Origin: Arthrobacter_D sp015752045
GTDB lineage: Bacteria > Actinomycetota > Actinomycetes > Actinomycetales > Micrococcaceae
Length of the DNA stretch: 64,000 bases
Reading direction: 5' to 3'
NCBI RefSeq assembly: GCF_015752045.1
Contig: NZ_JADOUS010000001.1
Coordinates: 1-64,000 of the forward strand
Both the position numbers and the translations under genes were made by a program. The notes under the pieces are model-generated. The model worked only from the letters and a program-made list of their open reading frames with translations, was not told where the DNA came from and ran no database searches. Below are positions 33,601 through 41,990 of this stretch, piece after piece. Numbering within the stretch: the stretch's first letter is position 1; each line of letters begins with the position of its first letter.

Positions 33601-34229
33601 TCGGCACCTGGGCCCCGAAGGAGTCGCAGGCACACGGCAGCCCGCTGCCCGTCGTCGTGCCCCTGCTCACGGCCGCCCGGGCGGCCGGCCTGCCGGAGGC
33701 CGACGTCGCCCGCCTCGACCGTGCCGCGGCCTCCGACGCCGCAGCGTGGACGAGCGAGTTCGGCTGCGTGAAGGACGTCTCGGGGCTCGCGGCGGAACGG
33801 AACCTGTTCCGCTACCTCGCGCATCCCGTGACCGTCCGCCTCGCGGCGGGCGCGCCCGTCGCCGACCTCGTGCGCGTGCTGCTCGCCGCGCGTGCCGCCG
33901 GTGCCCCGGTCCTCGTGTCGAGCGGCGTCGAACTCCCGATCGCGCTCCGGTCCGTCGTCCTGGCGCAGGCGGAGGGCGTCACCATCGAGGACGACGACGC
34001 CTGGCTGGCTCGGGCGGCGTCGCTGACGGCACGCCGCGTGCGGCTGATCGGCGGCGGGGCGTCGGCCCTCGCGGAGGCGACCGGCGGGCGTCCCGATCTC
34101 GCGGTGTACGCGCAGCCGGTCACCGAGTCGGGGCGGGTCGAGCTGCTGCCGTTCCTGCAGGAGCAGGCGATCAGCATCACGGCGCACCGGTTCGGGACTC
34201 CCAGCGCACTGACGGACTGGATCCTCTAG
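30696..34229 (+). CDS. putA: Bifunctional proline dehydrogenase / P5C dehydrogenase
   Basis: 1177 residues; oxidises proline to glutamate using FAD then NAD. The proline dehydrogenase barrel spans about residues 130-440 (NLLGEAVLGD, KVSSTVAPHP, VKGANLPMEQVE). The aldehyde dehydrogenase follows from ~520, with the catalytic Cys ~782 in GQKCSAAS, the Glu in LAETSGKNA, and RQPFGGWKKSAVG. After ~985 comes a C-terminal domain of ~190 residues as in type B PutA. No N-terminal ribbon-helix-helix DNA-binding domain is present, so autorepression is replaced by the divergent LysR protein. ATG at 30696. Confidence 0.95.
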   Translation: MTTQIPPREATATTPASPSPSIADPSTDVEPASFSAGPGSTTDIPAALPDEAIALVRRWLTEASKVPVDSSAQQLAGVLKDPNGLAFTVGFVDGVIRPEDLSVAARNLAAIAPKVPAFLPWYMRSAVKVGAAVAPVLPRVVIPIARRVLREMVGHLIIDASDARLGRSIGKIRREGVRLNINLLGEAVLGDHEAERRLAGTVRLLERPDVDYVSIKVSSTVAPHPAWAFDEAVRHVAEKLAPLYTLAAQAETPTFINLDMEEYKDLDLTIAVFMDILDRPEFTHLEAGIVLQAYLPDSLAAMIRLQEWAAARRARGGAGIKVRVVKGANLPMEQVESSLHDWPLATWGSKQDSDTHYKRVLNYALQPGRIDNVRIGVAGHNLFDLAFAWLLAGERGVRHGIEFEMLLGMAQGQAEAVKRDVGSLLLYTPVVHPGEFDVAIAYLIRRLEEGASQDNFMSAVFELTENESLFDREKNRFLASLEELDTTIPAPNRRQDRGAPAPAHSGAGFSNTPDTDPSLPANRAWGRAILDRVATSELGDDVVAATTLTREEDLEHTIADAVAASASWGSLTGAERAAVLHRAGDALEAHRADLMEVMAAETGKTLDQADPEISEAVDFAHYYAERARELDDVDGASFSPVRLTVVTPPWNFPVAIPAGSTLAALAAGSAVIIKPAPQARRSGSVMVEALWAAGVPREVLHLAHLDEGDLGRRLLADPRVDRVILTGGYETAELFRSFRADLPLLAETSGKNAVIVTPSADLDLAAKDVAQSAFGHAGQKCSAASLVILVGSVATSQRFRNQLLDAVSSLTVGYPSDPGTQMGPVIEPATGKLLDGLTTLGEGESWFIEPRQLDDSGRLWSPGVRTGVRRGSTYHLTEYFGPILGVMTAATLEEAIALQNDIDYGLTSGIHSLDSGEIATWIDGVQAGNLYVNRGITGAIVQRQPFGGWKKSAVGAGTKAGGPNYLVGLGTWAPKESQAHGSPLPVVVPLLTAARAAGLPEADVARLDRAAASDAAAWTSEFGCVKDVSGLAAERNLFRYLAHPVTVRLAAGAPVADLVRVLLAARAAGAPVLVSSGVELPIALRSVVLAQAEGVTIEDDDAWLARAASLTARRVRLIGGGASALAEATGGRPDLAVYAQPVTESGRVELLPFLQEQAISITAHRFGTPSALTDWIL

Positions 34230-34262
34230 CCCGCTACCGTTCCGCCCACTGGCCGCCCGCGC

Positions 34263-34290
34263 CCGGTGGGCATCACCGCTGATGCCCATG
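34263..34290. terminator. Terminator-like stem-loop after putA
   Basis: tgggcatc (34267-34274) pairs with gatgccca (34281-34288), loop accgct. It lies 34 nt after the putA stop and before the convergent oxidoreductase. The 12-mer ccggtgggcatc at 34263 recurs in the hairpin at 36654. Confidence 0.6.
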
Positions 34291-34353
34291 GACCACCCCG
34301 GCCTGCAGAGCGGAACGGGCGCACCGAGGAGAGGGCCAAGCGCCCGGCGGGGG

Positions 34354-35004
34354 TCACCGGACGACGGCGACGTTGAACACCGGGGTGCCGATCGCCCCCC
34401 AGATCCTCAACCACAGTGGCATCAGGGCTTCGGTGGCTCGCGCGGTCTCGAGGGCACCCAGGTCGAAGATGTCCTCGGCGGGCCAGCCGAAGCCGGCGAG
34501 CAGGCCGGTCACGAGGGCCTTCGCGTCGGCGGCGTTACCGCTGACGAAGACGGTGTGGTGTCCCTCGAGCAGCCCCGGTTCCACCATCACGGCCGCCGTC
34601 ATCGTGTTAAGCGCCTTGACCACCCTGGCCCCGGGGAGGGCCCGCTGGATCCGCTCCGCCAGGCTGTCGTCGGCGGAGCCGCTGACGGTGGGCGGCATAC
34701 CGGCGGAGAAATCCAGCGTGTTCGCCACGTCGAGCAGGACCACGCCGTCCAGGGCCCCGGGATCCAGTTCGCCGACCACGCTCAGTGACACCAGGCCCGG
34801 CGTCGCATTGATGACCAGGTCGGCGCCACGGATCGCGTCGGCGTAGGAGCCGACATGGACCGCGCCACGTGCACCCGCCCCCCAGTGCCGGCCGTTCGGT
34901 CTGTCGGGCGTCCGCGACCCCAGGGCGACGTCGTGGCCCTGCCGGACGAGGGCCGACCCCAGGGTCCGGCCGACGATCCCGCTTCCCAGAATACCGATCT
35001 GCAT
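34354..35004 (-). CDS. NADPH-dependent F420 reductase-like oxidoreductase
   Basis: 216 residues. The N-terminal Rossmann motif IGILGSGIVGRTLGSALV followed by VALGSRTPDR fits the F420:NADP oxidoreductase family, in which the SRxP segment selects NADPH. The rest (DVANTLDFSAG, VVKALNTMTAAVMVEPG) matches the short family form found in many actinobacteria that do not depend on F420, so the true cofactor partner is open. ATG at 35004. Stand-alone gene on the minus strand. Confidence 0.85.
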   Translation of the reverse strand: MQIGILGSGIVGRTLGSALVRQGHDVALGSRTPDRPNGRHWGAGARGAVHVGSYADAIRGADLVINATPGLVSLSVVGELDPGALDGVVLLDVANTLDFSAGMPPTVSGSADDSLAERIQRALPGARVVKALNTMTAAVMVEPGLLEGHHTVFVSGNAADAKALVTGLLAGFGWPAEDIFDLGALETARATEALMPLWLRIWGAIGTPVFNVAVVR

Positions 35005-35105
35005 GCGGTGACGGTGACAGGCCCGGGAGCGGGTGTCAACGCTGCCGGTCGCGGAGCCAACCCTGCCCTGACGCGCCGATCGGCCTTCCGCCCACGCGAG
35101 GCGGG

Positions 35106-35414
35106 TTAGGCTGCGGCCCGCCGGAGGACGTCTTCGAGCAGCCGCGCCGCGGGCCGATTCCCTTCAGCCGCGCCAGCACGGACATGGGGGTGCGCCGGAA
35201 CGGTCCGTCGCAGTCCCTTCCTTCGCGGCTGCGTCGAGGGCGCCGCGGATCGGTACGGGATGAACTCGACTCCGTCGGCTTCGATGCTCTCCGCCTGGGC
35301 GGGATGACCCATGAACCGGACGGAATGCCCCCGCCGCATCAGCTCGAGGCCGATCGGGAGCGCCGGCGGGACATTGCCGCCCGCATCGAGTGTGGCGAAG
35401 AGGACAGTGGACAT
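35106..35414 (-). pseudogene. Remnant of a GT1 (UGT/MGT-like) glycosyltransferase
   Basis: The frame starts at ATG 35414 with MSTVLFATLDAGGNVPPALP, then GLELMRRGHSVRFMGHPAQ and VEFIPYRS, the standard N-terminal ~50 residues of macrolide-type GT1 enzymes (normally ~400 residues). After that the chain loses similarity and stops after 102 codons. A large internal deletion or a frameshift has removed the donor-binding half. It is probably non-functional. Confidence 0.6.
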
Positions 35415-35531
35415 GTCAGCACCTCGAGAAGCTGCTGGACCGAGTCGGGTGAAGACGGTACTGCTCCCTTCCCCGTGGAACAATGACCGAGAGCTACGTC
35501 CCCTCCCCCTGAGCCCGAAAGCAGCCCTGCC

Positions 35532-36611
35532 ATGCCATCAGCCCCCGACCGTTCCACCCTCGCGCGGGCGCGGGCCGGGTCGGTGCTGCCGGGGCTGGCC
35601 GTGGTCGCCGCAGGAGTAGCCGTCGCCGTCTGGCTCGGAGTACTGCAGTCCGTCCTGGGCCCGCTGGTGATCGCGCTGGTGCTCGGCGTGCTGCTCGCCA
35701 ACTCCTCCCTGTATGCCCCGGCCCTCCGACCCGGCGTGACGGCCGGGACGAAGAAGCTCCTGCGGGCCGGCGTGGTCCTCCTGGGTCTCCAGCTCGCGTT
35801 GCCCGACATCGTGGAGCTCGGACTCCCGGTCCTCGGCCTGATCGTCGCGTGCGTGGCGCTGAGCTACGTCCTCACGCTCCAGCTGGGCCTGCGGCTCGGG
35901 CTCACGCGCGCCGGCGCTACGCTCATGGCCGCCGGGTTCTCGATCTGCGGGGCCTCCGCCATCGCGGGCCTCCAGGGCGTCGTGAACGCCGACGACGACG
36001 AGACCGCCGGCGCTGTCGCGATGGTCACCCTCTACGGGTCGCTGATGATCGTCGTCCTCCCCGTACTGGGCGGGCTGCTCGGGCTGAGCGATCACAGGTT
36101 CGGGGTGTGGTCCGGACTCGCCGTCCACGAGGTGGCGCAGGTCGTGGCCGTCGCGGGGACGGCCGGAACCGCGGCGCTCGCCGTCGCCACCGTGGTCAAG
36201 CTCGGCCGCGTCCTGATGCTGGCACCGGTCGCGGCCCTGGCGAGCCTGGGCGAACGCCGGCGTGCCGCCCGGCTGGACGCGGACCAGGCGACCGGGACGG
36301 GAGACGGAGACCCGGCCGATACGGCGGGCACAGCGCCGGGGAGCACGCGCCGTCCGCCCGTGGTGCCGCTCTTCGTCCTGGGGTTCGTGGCGATGGTAGC
36401 CCTGCGGAGCCTCGGGATCGTGCCGGAGCCGGTGCTGGAGACGGGCCGGACGGTCACGACGATCCTGCTGGCCGCCGGGATGTTCGGTCTCGGTGCGGGC
36501 ATCGACGTCCGCCGCCTGCTGCGCACCGGAGGCCGCTTCGCCGTTGTCGGTGCGCTCTCGACCATCCTGCTCGCCGGAGGTTCACTCCTCGGGGTGCTCC
36601 TGGTGGCCTGA
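35532..36611 (+). CDS. yeiH: YeiH family putative sulfate exporter (UPF0324)
   Basis: 359-residue integral membrane protein with about ten transmembrane helices. The conserved UPF0324 features are seen: GPLVIALVLGVLLAN, RAGVVLLGLQLAL, the central GFSICGASAIAG, and HEVAQVVAVAG. A cytoplasmic acidic loop (~residues 235-275, rich in Asp/Gly) lies before the last helices. Family members are annotated as sulfate or taurine-derived anion exporters, but the substrate is not certain. ATG at 35532. No LysR regulator is adjacent, unlike the usual yeiE-yeiH pair. Confidence 0.85.
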   Translation: MPSAPDRSTLARARAGSVLPGLAVVAAGVAVAVWLGVLQSVLGPLVIALVLGVLLANSSLYAPALRPGVTAGTKKLLRAGVVLLGLQLALPDIVELGLPVLGLIVACVALSYVLTLQLGLRLGLTRAGATLMAAGFSICGASAIAGLQGVVNADDDETAGAVAMVTLYGSLMIVVLPVLGGLLGLSDHRFGVWSGLAVHEVAQVVAVAGTAGTAALAVATVVKLGRVLMLAPVAALASLGERRRAARLDADQATGTGDGDPADTAGTAPGSTRRPPVVPLFVLGFVAMVALRSLGIVPEPVLETGRTVTTILLAAGMFGLGAGIDVRRLLRTGGRFAVVGALSTILLAGGSLLGVLLVA

Positions 36612-36653
36612 GCGCCGCATCGGCACGCTGTTCTGCCCGACGGCCCGGCCAAC

Positions 36654-36683
36654 CCGGTGGGCATCCTCGGCGATGCCCACCGG
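36654..36683 (+). terminator. Terminator hairpin after the YeiH-type gene
   Basis: A perfect 12-bp stem (ccggtgggcatc at 36654-36665, gatgcccaccgg at 36672-36683) with a 6-nt loop, 43 nt past the stop. The same 12-mer stem arm occurs after putA at 34263, and its core gtgggcatc again at 36697. Confidence 0.7.
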
Positions 36684-36705
36684 CACGGTCAACCGAGTGG
36701 GCATC

Positions 36706-36774
36706 AGCGGCGCGCGCGGCAGAGAGTCACCGGCGCGCGTGGCAGAGACTCACCGGCGCGCGTGGCAGAGACTC
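36706..36774. repeat. 23-bp tandem repeat, three copies
   Basis: Copies at 36706-36728, 36729-36751 and 36752-36774; the last two are identical (accggcgcgcgtggcagagac plus tc) and the first has three changes. The third copy reaches the ddl stop codon (36773-36775). Lies between convergent genes. Confidence 0.9.
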
Positions 36775-37933
36775 AGCGCAGGCCGGTGCCCCGCTCCAGC
36801 GCCAGCCCGATCAGCTCGTCGATCAGCTCGGTGTAGCCGAGCCCGGACTTCGCCCACATCTGCGGGTACATGCTGATGGGCGTGAAGCCGGGCATCGTGT
36901 TGATCTCGTTGATCACCAGGCGTCCGTCCGGGGTGTAGAAGAAGTCCACGCGGGACAGCCCCTCCCCGCCGATCGCATCGAACGCGTCGGCGGCCAGGAG
37001 CCTCACGCGGGCGATGACGTCCGCCGGGAGGTCCGCGGGGCACGTCAGCTCGGCGGCGGCGCCGTCCACGTACTTCGCCTCGAAGTCGTACCAGGCGTGG
37101 TCGCCCGGCTGCATCGCGATCTCACCGGGCAGCGACGTGCGGGGGGCGTCGACTCCGCGTCCCTGCAGGACCGCCACCTCGATCTCGCGCCCCTCGATCC
37201 CGGCCTCGATGATCACCTTCGGGTCGAACACGCGCGCGGCCTCGATGGCCGCCCGGATCCCGTCGGCGTCGTCGACCCTGCTGATCCCCATGGAGGAGCC
37301 GGCGCGGGCGGGCTTCACGAACAGCGGGAAGCCGAGCGCGGCGGCGCGTCGCAGGCTGCCCTCGGGATCGGTGCGCCACTGGCGGTCGGTGACGACGTCG
37401 TACGGGCCGACATCCAGCCCGGCGGCCTCGAACACCACCTTCATGTAGTGCTTGTCCATGCCGACGGCGGACGCCAGGACCCCGGCACCGACATAGCGCA
37501 TGTCCGCCATCTCCAGCATGCCCTGCAGGGTGCCGTCCTCGCCGAACGGACCGTGCAGGAGCGGCAGCACGACGTCGACGCCGCCGAGGCTCTCGGGTAC
37601 GGACCCGGGGGCGGCGATGAGCAGCTCCTGGCCCGTCCCGCCGTCGACGGCGGAGCCCATGACCACGGCGTGCTCGGTCGCGGTGACCTCGGGCAGGACA
37701 TCGGAGCGCAGGGACCACGCCGACGGGTCGGCGGAGACCAGGGACCACTGCCCGGAGCGCGTGATGCCCACGGGCACGACCTCGTAGCGGGTGCGGTCGA
37801 TCGCCTCGAGGACGCCGGCCGCGGTCACGCAGCTCACGGCGTGCTCACTCGAGCGTCCGCCGAAGAGGACGAGGACGCGGACCTTGCCGGGACGGGCCGG
37901 GGCCTCGGTGGGCGCAGTGGACACGGTGGTCAC
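36773..37933 (-). CDS. ddl: D-alanine--D-alanine ligase
   Basis: 386 residues, ATP-grasp enzyme making the D-Ala-D-Ala dipeptide for peptidoglycan. It shows VLFGGRSSEHAVSC, VDVVLPLLHGPFGEDGTLQG, FVKPARAGSSMGISRV, the ATP-site EVAVLQG and the metal/substrate site LVINEINTMPGFTPIS. The start is GTG at 37933, overlapping the gpsA stop as GTGA, so the longer upstream frame is rejected. It is last in the murA-plsC-gpsA-ddl run, an arrangement common in actinobacteria that joins wall and lipid precursor supply. Confidence 0.95.
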   Translation of the reverse strand: MTTVSTAPTEAPARPGKVRVLVLFGGRSSEHAVSCVTAAGVLEAIDRTRYEVVPVGITRSGQWSLVSADPSAWSLRSDVLPEVTATEHAVVMGSAVDGGTGQELLIAAPGSVPESLGGVDVVLPLLHGPFGEDGTLQGMLEMADMRYVGAGVLASAVGMDKHYMKVVFEAAGLDVGPYDVVTDRQWRTDPEGSLRRAAALGFPLFVKPARAGSSMGISRVDDADGIRAAIEAARVFDPKVIIEAGIEGREIEVAVLQGRGVDAPRTSLPGEIAMQPGDHAWYDFEAKYVDGAAAELTCPADLPADVIARVRLLAADAFDAIGGEGLSRVDFFYTPDGRLVINEINTMPGFTPISMYPQMWAKSGLGYTELIDELIGLALERGTGLR

Positions 37934-38973
37934 GGGGTGTGATCGCCTTCCGGCTTGAGGTTGCGGGCCAGCAGGCGCGGCCCGAGGTCGTCGACGGACA
38001 GCCGTCCCTGGAGGACGGCCACCACGCCCGCGGTGATGGGCATGTCGACGCCGTGCTGGATGGCGGCGTCCAGGACGGCCTGGGCGGACTTGATGCCTTC
38101 GGCGGTCTGGTTCATCTTGGCCGTCACCTCGTCGAGGCTCAGTCCCTGCCCCAGCAGGTGTCCGGCGGTGTGGTTCCGCGACAGCGACGACGAGCAGGTG
38201 GCGATGAGGTCCCCCATACCGGCGAGACCGGCCATCGTCTCCCGGAGTCCTCCGAGGGCCACGGCCAGGCGGGTCGTCTCGGCGAGGCCGCGCGTGATCA
38301 CGGAGGCCTTGGTGTTGTCGCCCATGCGGCGGCCCTCGCACATGCCCACGGCGAGGGCGATCACGTTCTTCACGATGCCGCCGATCTCCACGCCGATCAC
38401 GTCCGTGGAGGTGTAGGGACGGAAGTAGGAGGCGGTGCAGGCCAAGGCGATCCACGCGGCCGTGTCGTGGTCCACACAGGCGACGACGGACGCCGTCGGC
38501 TCCTCCCTGGCGATCTCGAGGGCGAGGTTCGGACCCGAGAGCACGGCGATCCGCTCTGCGGGCAGCGCGAGTTCCTCGGCGATCACCTCACTCATGCGGG
38601 CGTCGGTGCCGACCTCGAGGCCCTTCATCAGGGAGACGACGACGGCGTGGGGCGCGAGCAGGGGACGCCATGCCGGAAGCTGCGCGCGCAGGGACTGGGC
38701 GGGCACGGCGAGGACCACGAGGTCGCTCCCGGCGAGGACGGCTCCGACGTCGGACGACGCCGTGATGTTCGAGGGGAGCCGTGTCTCGCCGAGGTAGCGC
38801 CCGTTGCGGTGATCGGCGGTGATCTCGGCGGCCACGTCGGGCCGTCGGGACCACAGCATGACCGGGGTCTCCGGGGACGCGTCGGCGAGCACCTTGGCGA
38901 ACGTGGTGCCCCAGCTGCCGGAGCCGAGGACGGCGATCTTCGCGGGTCGCTCGCTGCGTGGTTCGGTCGTCAT
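37930..38973 (-). CDS. gpsA: Glycerol-3-phosphate dehydrogenase [NAD(P)+]
   Basis: 347 residues; reduces dihydroxyacetone phosphate to sn-glycerol-3-phosphate for phospholipid synthesis. VLGSGSWGTTFAKVLAD is the nucleotide site; SGPNLALEI, the catalytic Lys in GIVKNVIALAVG, AGMGDLIATC and SRNHTAG follow as in all GpsA proteins. ATG at 38973 overlaps the plsC stop as ATGA. Confidence 0.97.
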   Translation of the reverse strand: MTTEPRSERPAKIAVLGSGSWGTTFAKVLADASPETPVMLWSRRPDVAAEITADHRNGRYLGETRLPSNITASSDVGAVLAGSDLVVLAVPAQSLRAQLPAWRPLLAPHAVVVSLMKGLEVGTDARMSEVIAEELALPAERIAVLSGPNLALEIAREEPTASVVACVDHDTAAWIALACTASYFRPYTSTDVIGVEIGGIVKNVIALAVGMCEGRRMGDNTKASVITRGLAETTRLAVALGGLRETMAGLAGMGDLIATCSSSLSRNHTAGHLLGQGLSLDEVTAKMNQTAEGIKSAQAVLDAAIQHGVDMPITAGVVAVLQGRLSVDDLGPRLLARNLKPEGDHTP

Positions 38974-39791
38974 CGCGGATCTCCCGGCTTCGGTGTGCCG
39001 TGTCCGGCGTCGTCGTCTCCCTCGGAAGCGCCCTGGGAAGAACCCTCGGAAGGGACTTCGAAGTCGCGGCCCGTGAGCTTCTGGTGCTTCCGGGCCGGAT
39101 CCCAGCGCTCGGCGGGGGGCTCCTCGCCCCTCAGTTCGGCCAGCAGGACCGTGATGGCATCGACGATGCGGTCGGTGGCGCCGTCGAGCGTCGTCTTGGT
39201 CAGCGGGGCGTCCCGGAACTCGGAGAGGTCGACCGGGTCACCGACGAGCACGCGGACCCGCTTGCGGGGGAACAGGTGGAAGCGCTTCGCGTAGCGCGGG
39301 AAGACCTCCTGGGCCCCCCAGTGGGCGATCGGCACCACGGGCGCGCCGGTCTGCAGGGCCAGGCGGGCTGCCCCGGTGCGGCCCTTCATGGGCCACATGT
39401 CCGGGTCCCTCGTGAGCGTGCCCTCGGGGTAGATGATGATCCCCCCGCCATCGGCGAGTGCCGCGCGGGCAGCCTCGAGCGAGCGGTTGGCCCCCGCGGA
39501 GGTGCGCTCGACCGGCACCTGCTTGATGGTCCGCAGGATGAACCCCACCACCGGCACCTCGAACAGGGTCGCCTTCGCGAGGAAGCGTGGCATGACGCCC
39601 TGGTTGTAGAGGAAGTGCGAGACGACCACAGGGTCGATCTCGGTGAGGTGGTTGGGGCACACGATCATGCCCGTGCCACGCGGGAGTTTCTCCTGCCCCC
39701 GCCATTCCTTGGCCATCAGAGCGTTCATGACCGGCCTCACCCACAGGCCGAGGAACGTGTACATCGCGCGTGAGCCCCGTGACTCCCCCAT
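38970..39791 (-). CDS. plsC: 1-acyl-sn-glycerol-3-phosphate acyltransferase
   Basis: 273 residues; adds the second acyl chain to form phosphatidic acid. The acyltransferase box is NHLTEIDP (NHx4D variant of HX4D) and the second box is IIYPEGTLTRD; an N-terminal hydrophobic segment anchors it. The last ~45 residues are charged and Gly/Ser-rich (EGSSQGASEGDDDAGHG) and look disordered. ATG at 39791 is 11 nt after the murA stop; the longer open frame into murA is not used. Confidence 0.92.
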   Translation of the reverse strand: MGESRGSRAMYTFLGLWVRPVMNALMAKEWRGQEKLPRGTGMIVCPNHLTEIDPVVVSHFLYNQGVMPRFLAKATLFEVPVVGFILRTIKQVPVERTSAGANRSLEAARAALADGGGIIIYPEGTLTRDPDMWPMKGRTGAARLALQTGAPVVPIAHWGAQEVFPRYAKRFHLFPRKRVRVLVGDPVDLSEFRDAPLTKTTLDGATDRIVDAITVLLAELRGEEPPAERWDPARKHQKLTGRDFEVPSEGSSQGASEGDDDAGHGTPKPGDPR

Positions 39792-39802
39792 TGCCGGGCC
39801 GC

Positions 39803-41152
39803 CTACGCGAGTGCCACGGCGACAGCCGGGGCGTCCTCCGTGACATCGAAGTCCGCGCCGAGGCCCTCGAGCTTGTCCTGGAAGCGCTCGTAGCCGCGGT
39901 TGATGAGCTCGATGCCGGTGACGCGGGAGACGCCGTCGGCGGCGAGGGCGGCGATGAGGTGGCTGAACCCTCCCCGCAGGTCCGGGATGTCGATGTCCGT
40001 GCCGTGCAGCTGCGTGGGACCCGAGATCACTGCCGAGTGCAGGAAGTTCCGCTGACCGAAGCGGCACGGGACGCTGCCGAGGCACTCGCGGTGGACCTGG
40101 ATGTTCGCGCTCATGCGCAGCAGCGCCTCGGTGAAGCCGAACCTGTTCTCGTACACCGTCTCGTGCACGATGGAGACGCCGGTGGCCTGCGTCAGGGCGA
40201 CGACGAGCGGCTGCTGCCAGTCCGTCATGAAGCCGGGGTGGACGTCCGTCTCGAGGACGAGCGGCTTCAGGGGTCCGCCCGGGTGGTAGAAGCGGATGCC
40301 GTCGTCGTCGACGTCGAAGGCGCCGCCGATCTTGCGGTACGTGTTGAGGAAGGCCGTGAGGTCGAGCTGGCGGGCGCCCTCGACGTAGATGTCACCCTTG
40401 GTGACGAGCGCGGCGGACGCCCACGACGCGGTCTCGTTGCGGTCCGAGATGGCCTTGTGGTTGTAGCCGGTCAGTTCCTCGACGCCCTCGATGCGGATGA
40501 CGCGGTCCGTCTGCACCGTGATGATCGCGCCCATCTTCTGCAGGACGGCGATCAGGTCCATGATCTCGGGCTCGACGGCGGCACCGGAGAGCTCGGTGAT
40601 GCCCTCGGCGCGGACCGCGGTCAGGAGCACCTGCTCGGTGGCCCCGACGCTGGGGTACGGCAGCGTGAGCTTGGCGCCGTGCAGGCCCTTGGGCGCGGAG
40701 ATGGAGATGCCACCCGGGCGCTTGTCGACGACGGCCCCGAAGTTGCGGAGGACCTCCATGTGGTAGTCGATCGGCCGGTCGCCGATCTTGCAGCCACCGA
40801 GGTCGGGGATGAAGGCTTCGCCGATGCTGTGCATCAGGGGCCCGCAGAAGAGGATGGGGATGCGCGAGTCGCCGGCGTGTGCGTCGATGTCCTTGGAGCG
40901 CGCCATCTTCGCGTCGCTCGGGTCCATCGTGAGGTCCCCGGTGATGGGATCCTTCGTCACCTTGACGCCGTGCAGCTGCAGCAGGCTGGTGACGACGTCG
41001 ACGTCCTTGATCTCGGGGACGTTGCGGAGGACGGACGGCGTGTTGCCCAGCAGCGAGGCGACCATCGCCTTCGGTACCAGATTCTTCGCCCCACGCACGA
41101 GGACCTTGCCCGTCAGCGGAATGCCGCCTCGGATGGTCAGAACGCTACCCAT
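39803..41152 (-). CDS. murA: UDP-N-acetylglucosamine 1-carboxyvinyltransferase
   Basis: 449 residues; first committed step of peptidoglycan synthesis, transferring enolpyruvate from PEP to UDP-GlcNAc. It has the substrate Lys-Asn in RGAKNLVPKAM and the active-site cysteine loop LGGCKIGDRPIDYH; a cysteine here predicts fosfomycin sensitivity by the usual mechanism. The C-terminal DLRGGFSHLIAALAADG is also standard. ATG at 41152. First gene of the plsC-gpsA-ddl operon; the 228 nt upstream hold an AT-rich promoter-like patch (TATGCT on the minus strand at 41209-41214) and no gene. Confidence 0.97.
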   Translation of the reverse strand: MGSVLTIRGGIPLTGKVLVRGAKNLVPKAMVASLLGNTPSVLRNVPEIKDVDVVTSLLQLHGVKVTKDPITGDLTMDPSDAKMARSKDIDAHAGDSRIPILFCGPLMHSIGEAFIPDLGGCKIGDRPIDYHMEVLRNFGAVVDKRPGGISISAPKGLHGAKLTLPYPSVGATEQVLLTAVRAEGITELSGAAVEPEIMDLIAVLQKMGAIITVQTDRVIRIEGVEELTGYNHKAISDRNETASWASAALVTKGDIYVEGARQLDLTAFLNTYRKIGGAFDVDDDGIRFYHPGGPLKPLVLETDVHPGFMTDWQQPLVVALTQATGVSIVHETVYENRFGFTEALLRMSANIQVHRECLGSVPCRFGQRNFLHSAVISGPTQLHGTDIDIPDLRGGFSHLIAALAADGVSRVTGIELINRGYERFQDKLEGLGADFDVTEDAPAVAVALA

Positions 41153-41381
41153 GAATACCTGTTTCCCTCATACGTTGAACCCCCGCGAACCCGAAAATAC
41201 CCCCTCCAAGCATAGGAGCACCCTCGGGCAGACAAAAAACAAGGGTACTGGGTGCACTCCCTGCTCCCCTACAGGAACCTCCCGGGTTACGCCTCCATTC
41301 CGCCCGGCCCAGGGCGCGGCCCGTGAGATGCGCGACAGCAGATCGCATCCCGGGGCGCCCGGACTCGGCCGGCGCGGGGCG

Positions 41382-41981
41382 TCAGGTGCGCACGGGGAGG
41401 GTGGTCGGCTTGTGGGACGGCCGGTGGGCCTCGAACGCCGTGATGTGCTCCTCCTGCCGGAGGGTCAGACCGATGTCGTCGAGTCCCTCGAGCAGGCGCC
41501 ACCGTGTGTAGTCGTCGAGCTGGAAGGGCGCGCTCACGGAACCGCAGTGCACCATGCGCGCCTGGAGGTCCACCGTGACGGTCGCGCCGGGCTCGTTCTC
41601 CAGGATCTTCCAGATGAGCTCGATGTCGTCCTGGGCGACCTGCGCCGCGACGAGCCCCTGCTTGCCCGAGTTGCCGCGGAAGATGTCCGCGAAGCGCGAT
41701 GACAGGACGGCCCTGAACCCGTAGTCCTTCAGCGCCCAGACGGCGTGCTCGCGCGAGGACCCGGTACCGAAATCGGGCCCGGCGACCAGCACGGAACCCC
41801 GGGAGTAGGGCTCGCGGTTGAGGATGAAGTCCTCGTCCTTGCGCCAGCCGGCGAAGAGCGCGTCCTCGAACCCCGTGCGCGTGATGCGCTTGAGGTAGAC
41901 GGCCGGGATGATCTGGTCGGTGTCGATGTTGCTCTGGCGCAGCGGGACGCCGATGCCGGTGTGCGTGGTGATCTTCTCCAT
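41382..41981 (-). CDS. leuD: 3-isopropylmalate dehydratase small subunit
   Basis: 199 residues; with LeuC isomerises 2- to 3-isopropylmalate in leucine synthesis. The swivel domain motifs NIDTDQIIPAVYLKRI and DFGTGSSREHAVWALKDYG are present. ATG at 41981 with AGGAG upstream, 9 nt after the leuC stop. Confidence 0.97.
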   Translation of the reverse strand: MEKITTHTGIGVPLRQSNIDTDQIIPAVYLKRITRTGFEDALFAGWRKDEDFILNREPYSRGSVLVAGPDFGTGSSREHAVWALKDYGFRAVLSSRFADIFRGNSGKQGLVAAQVAQDDIELIWKILENEPGATVTVDLQARMVHCGSVSAPFQLDDYTRWRLLEGLDDIGLTLRQEEHITAFEAHRPSHKPTTLPVRT

Positions 41982-41990
41982 GGCGGGCTC

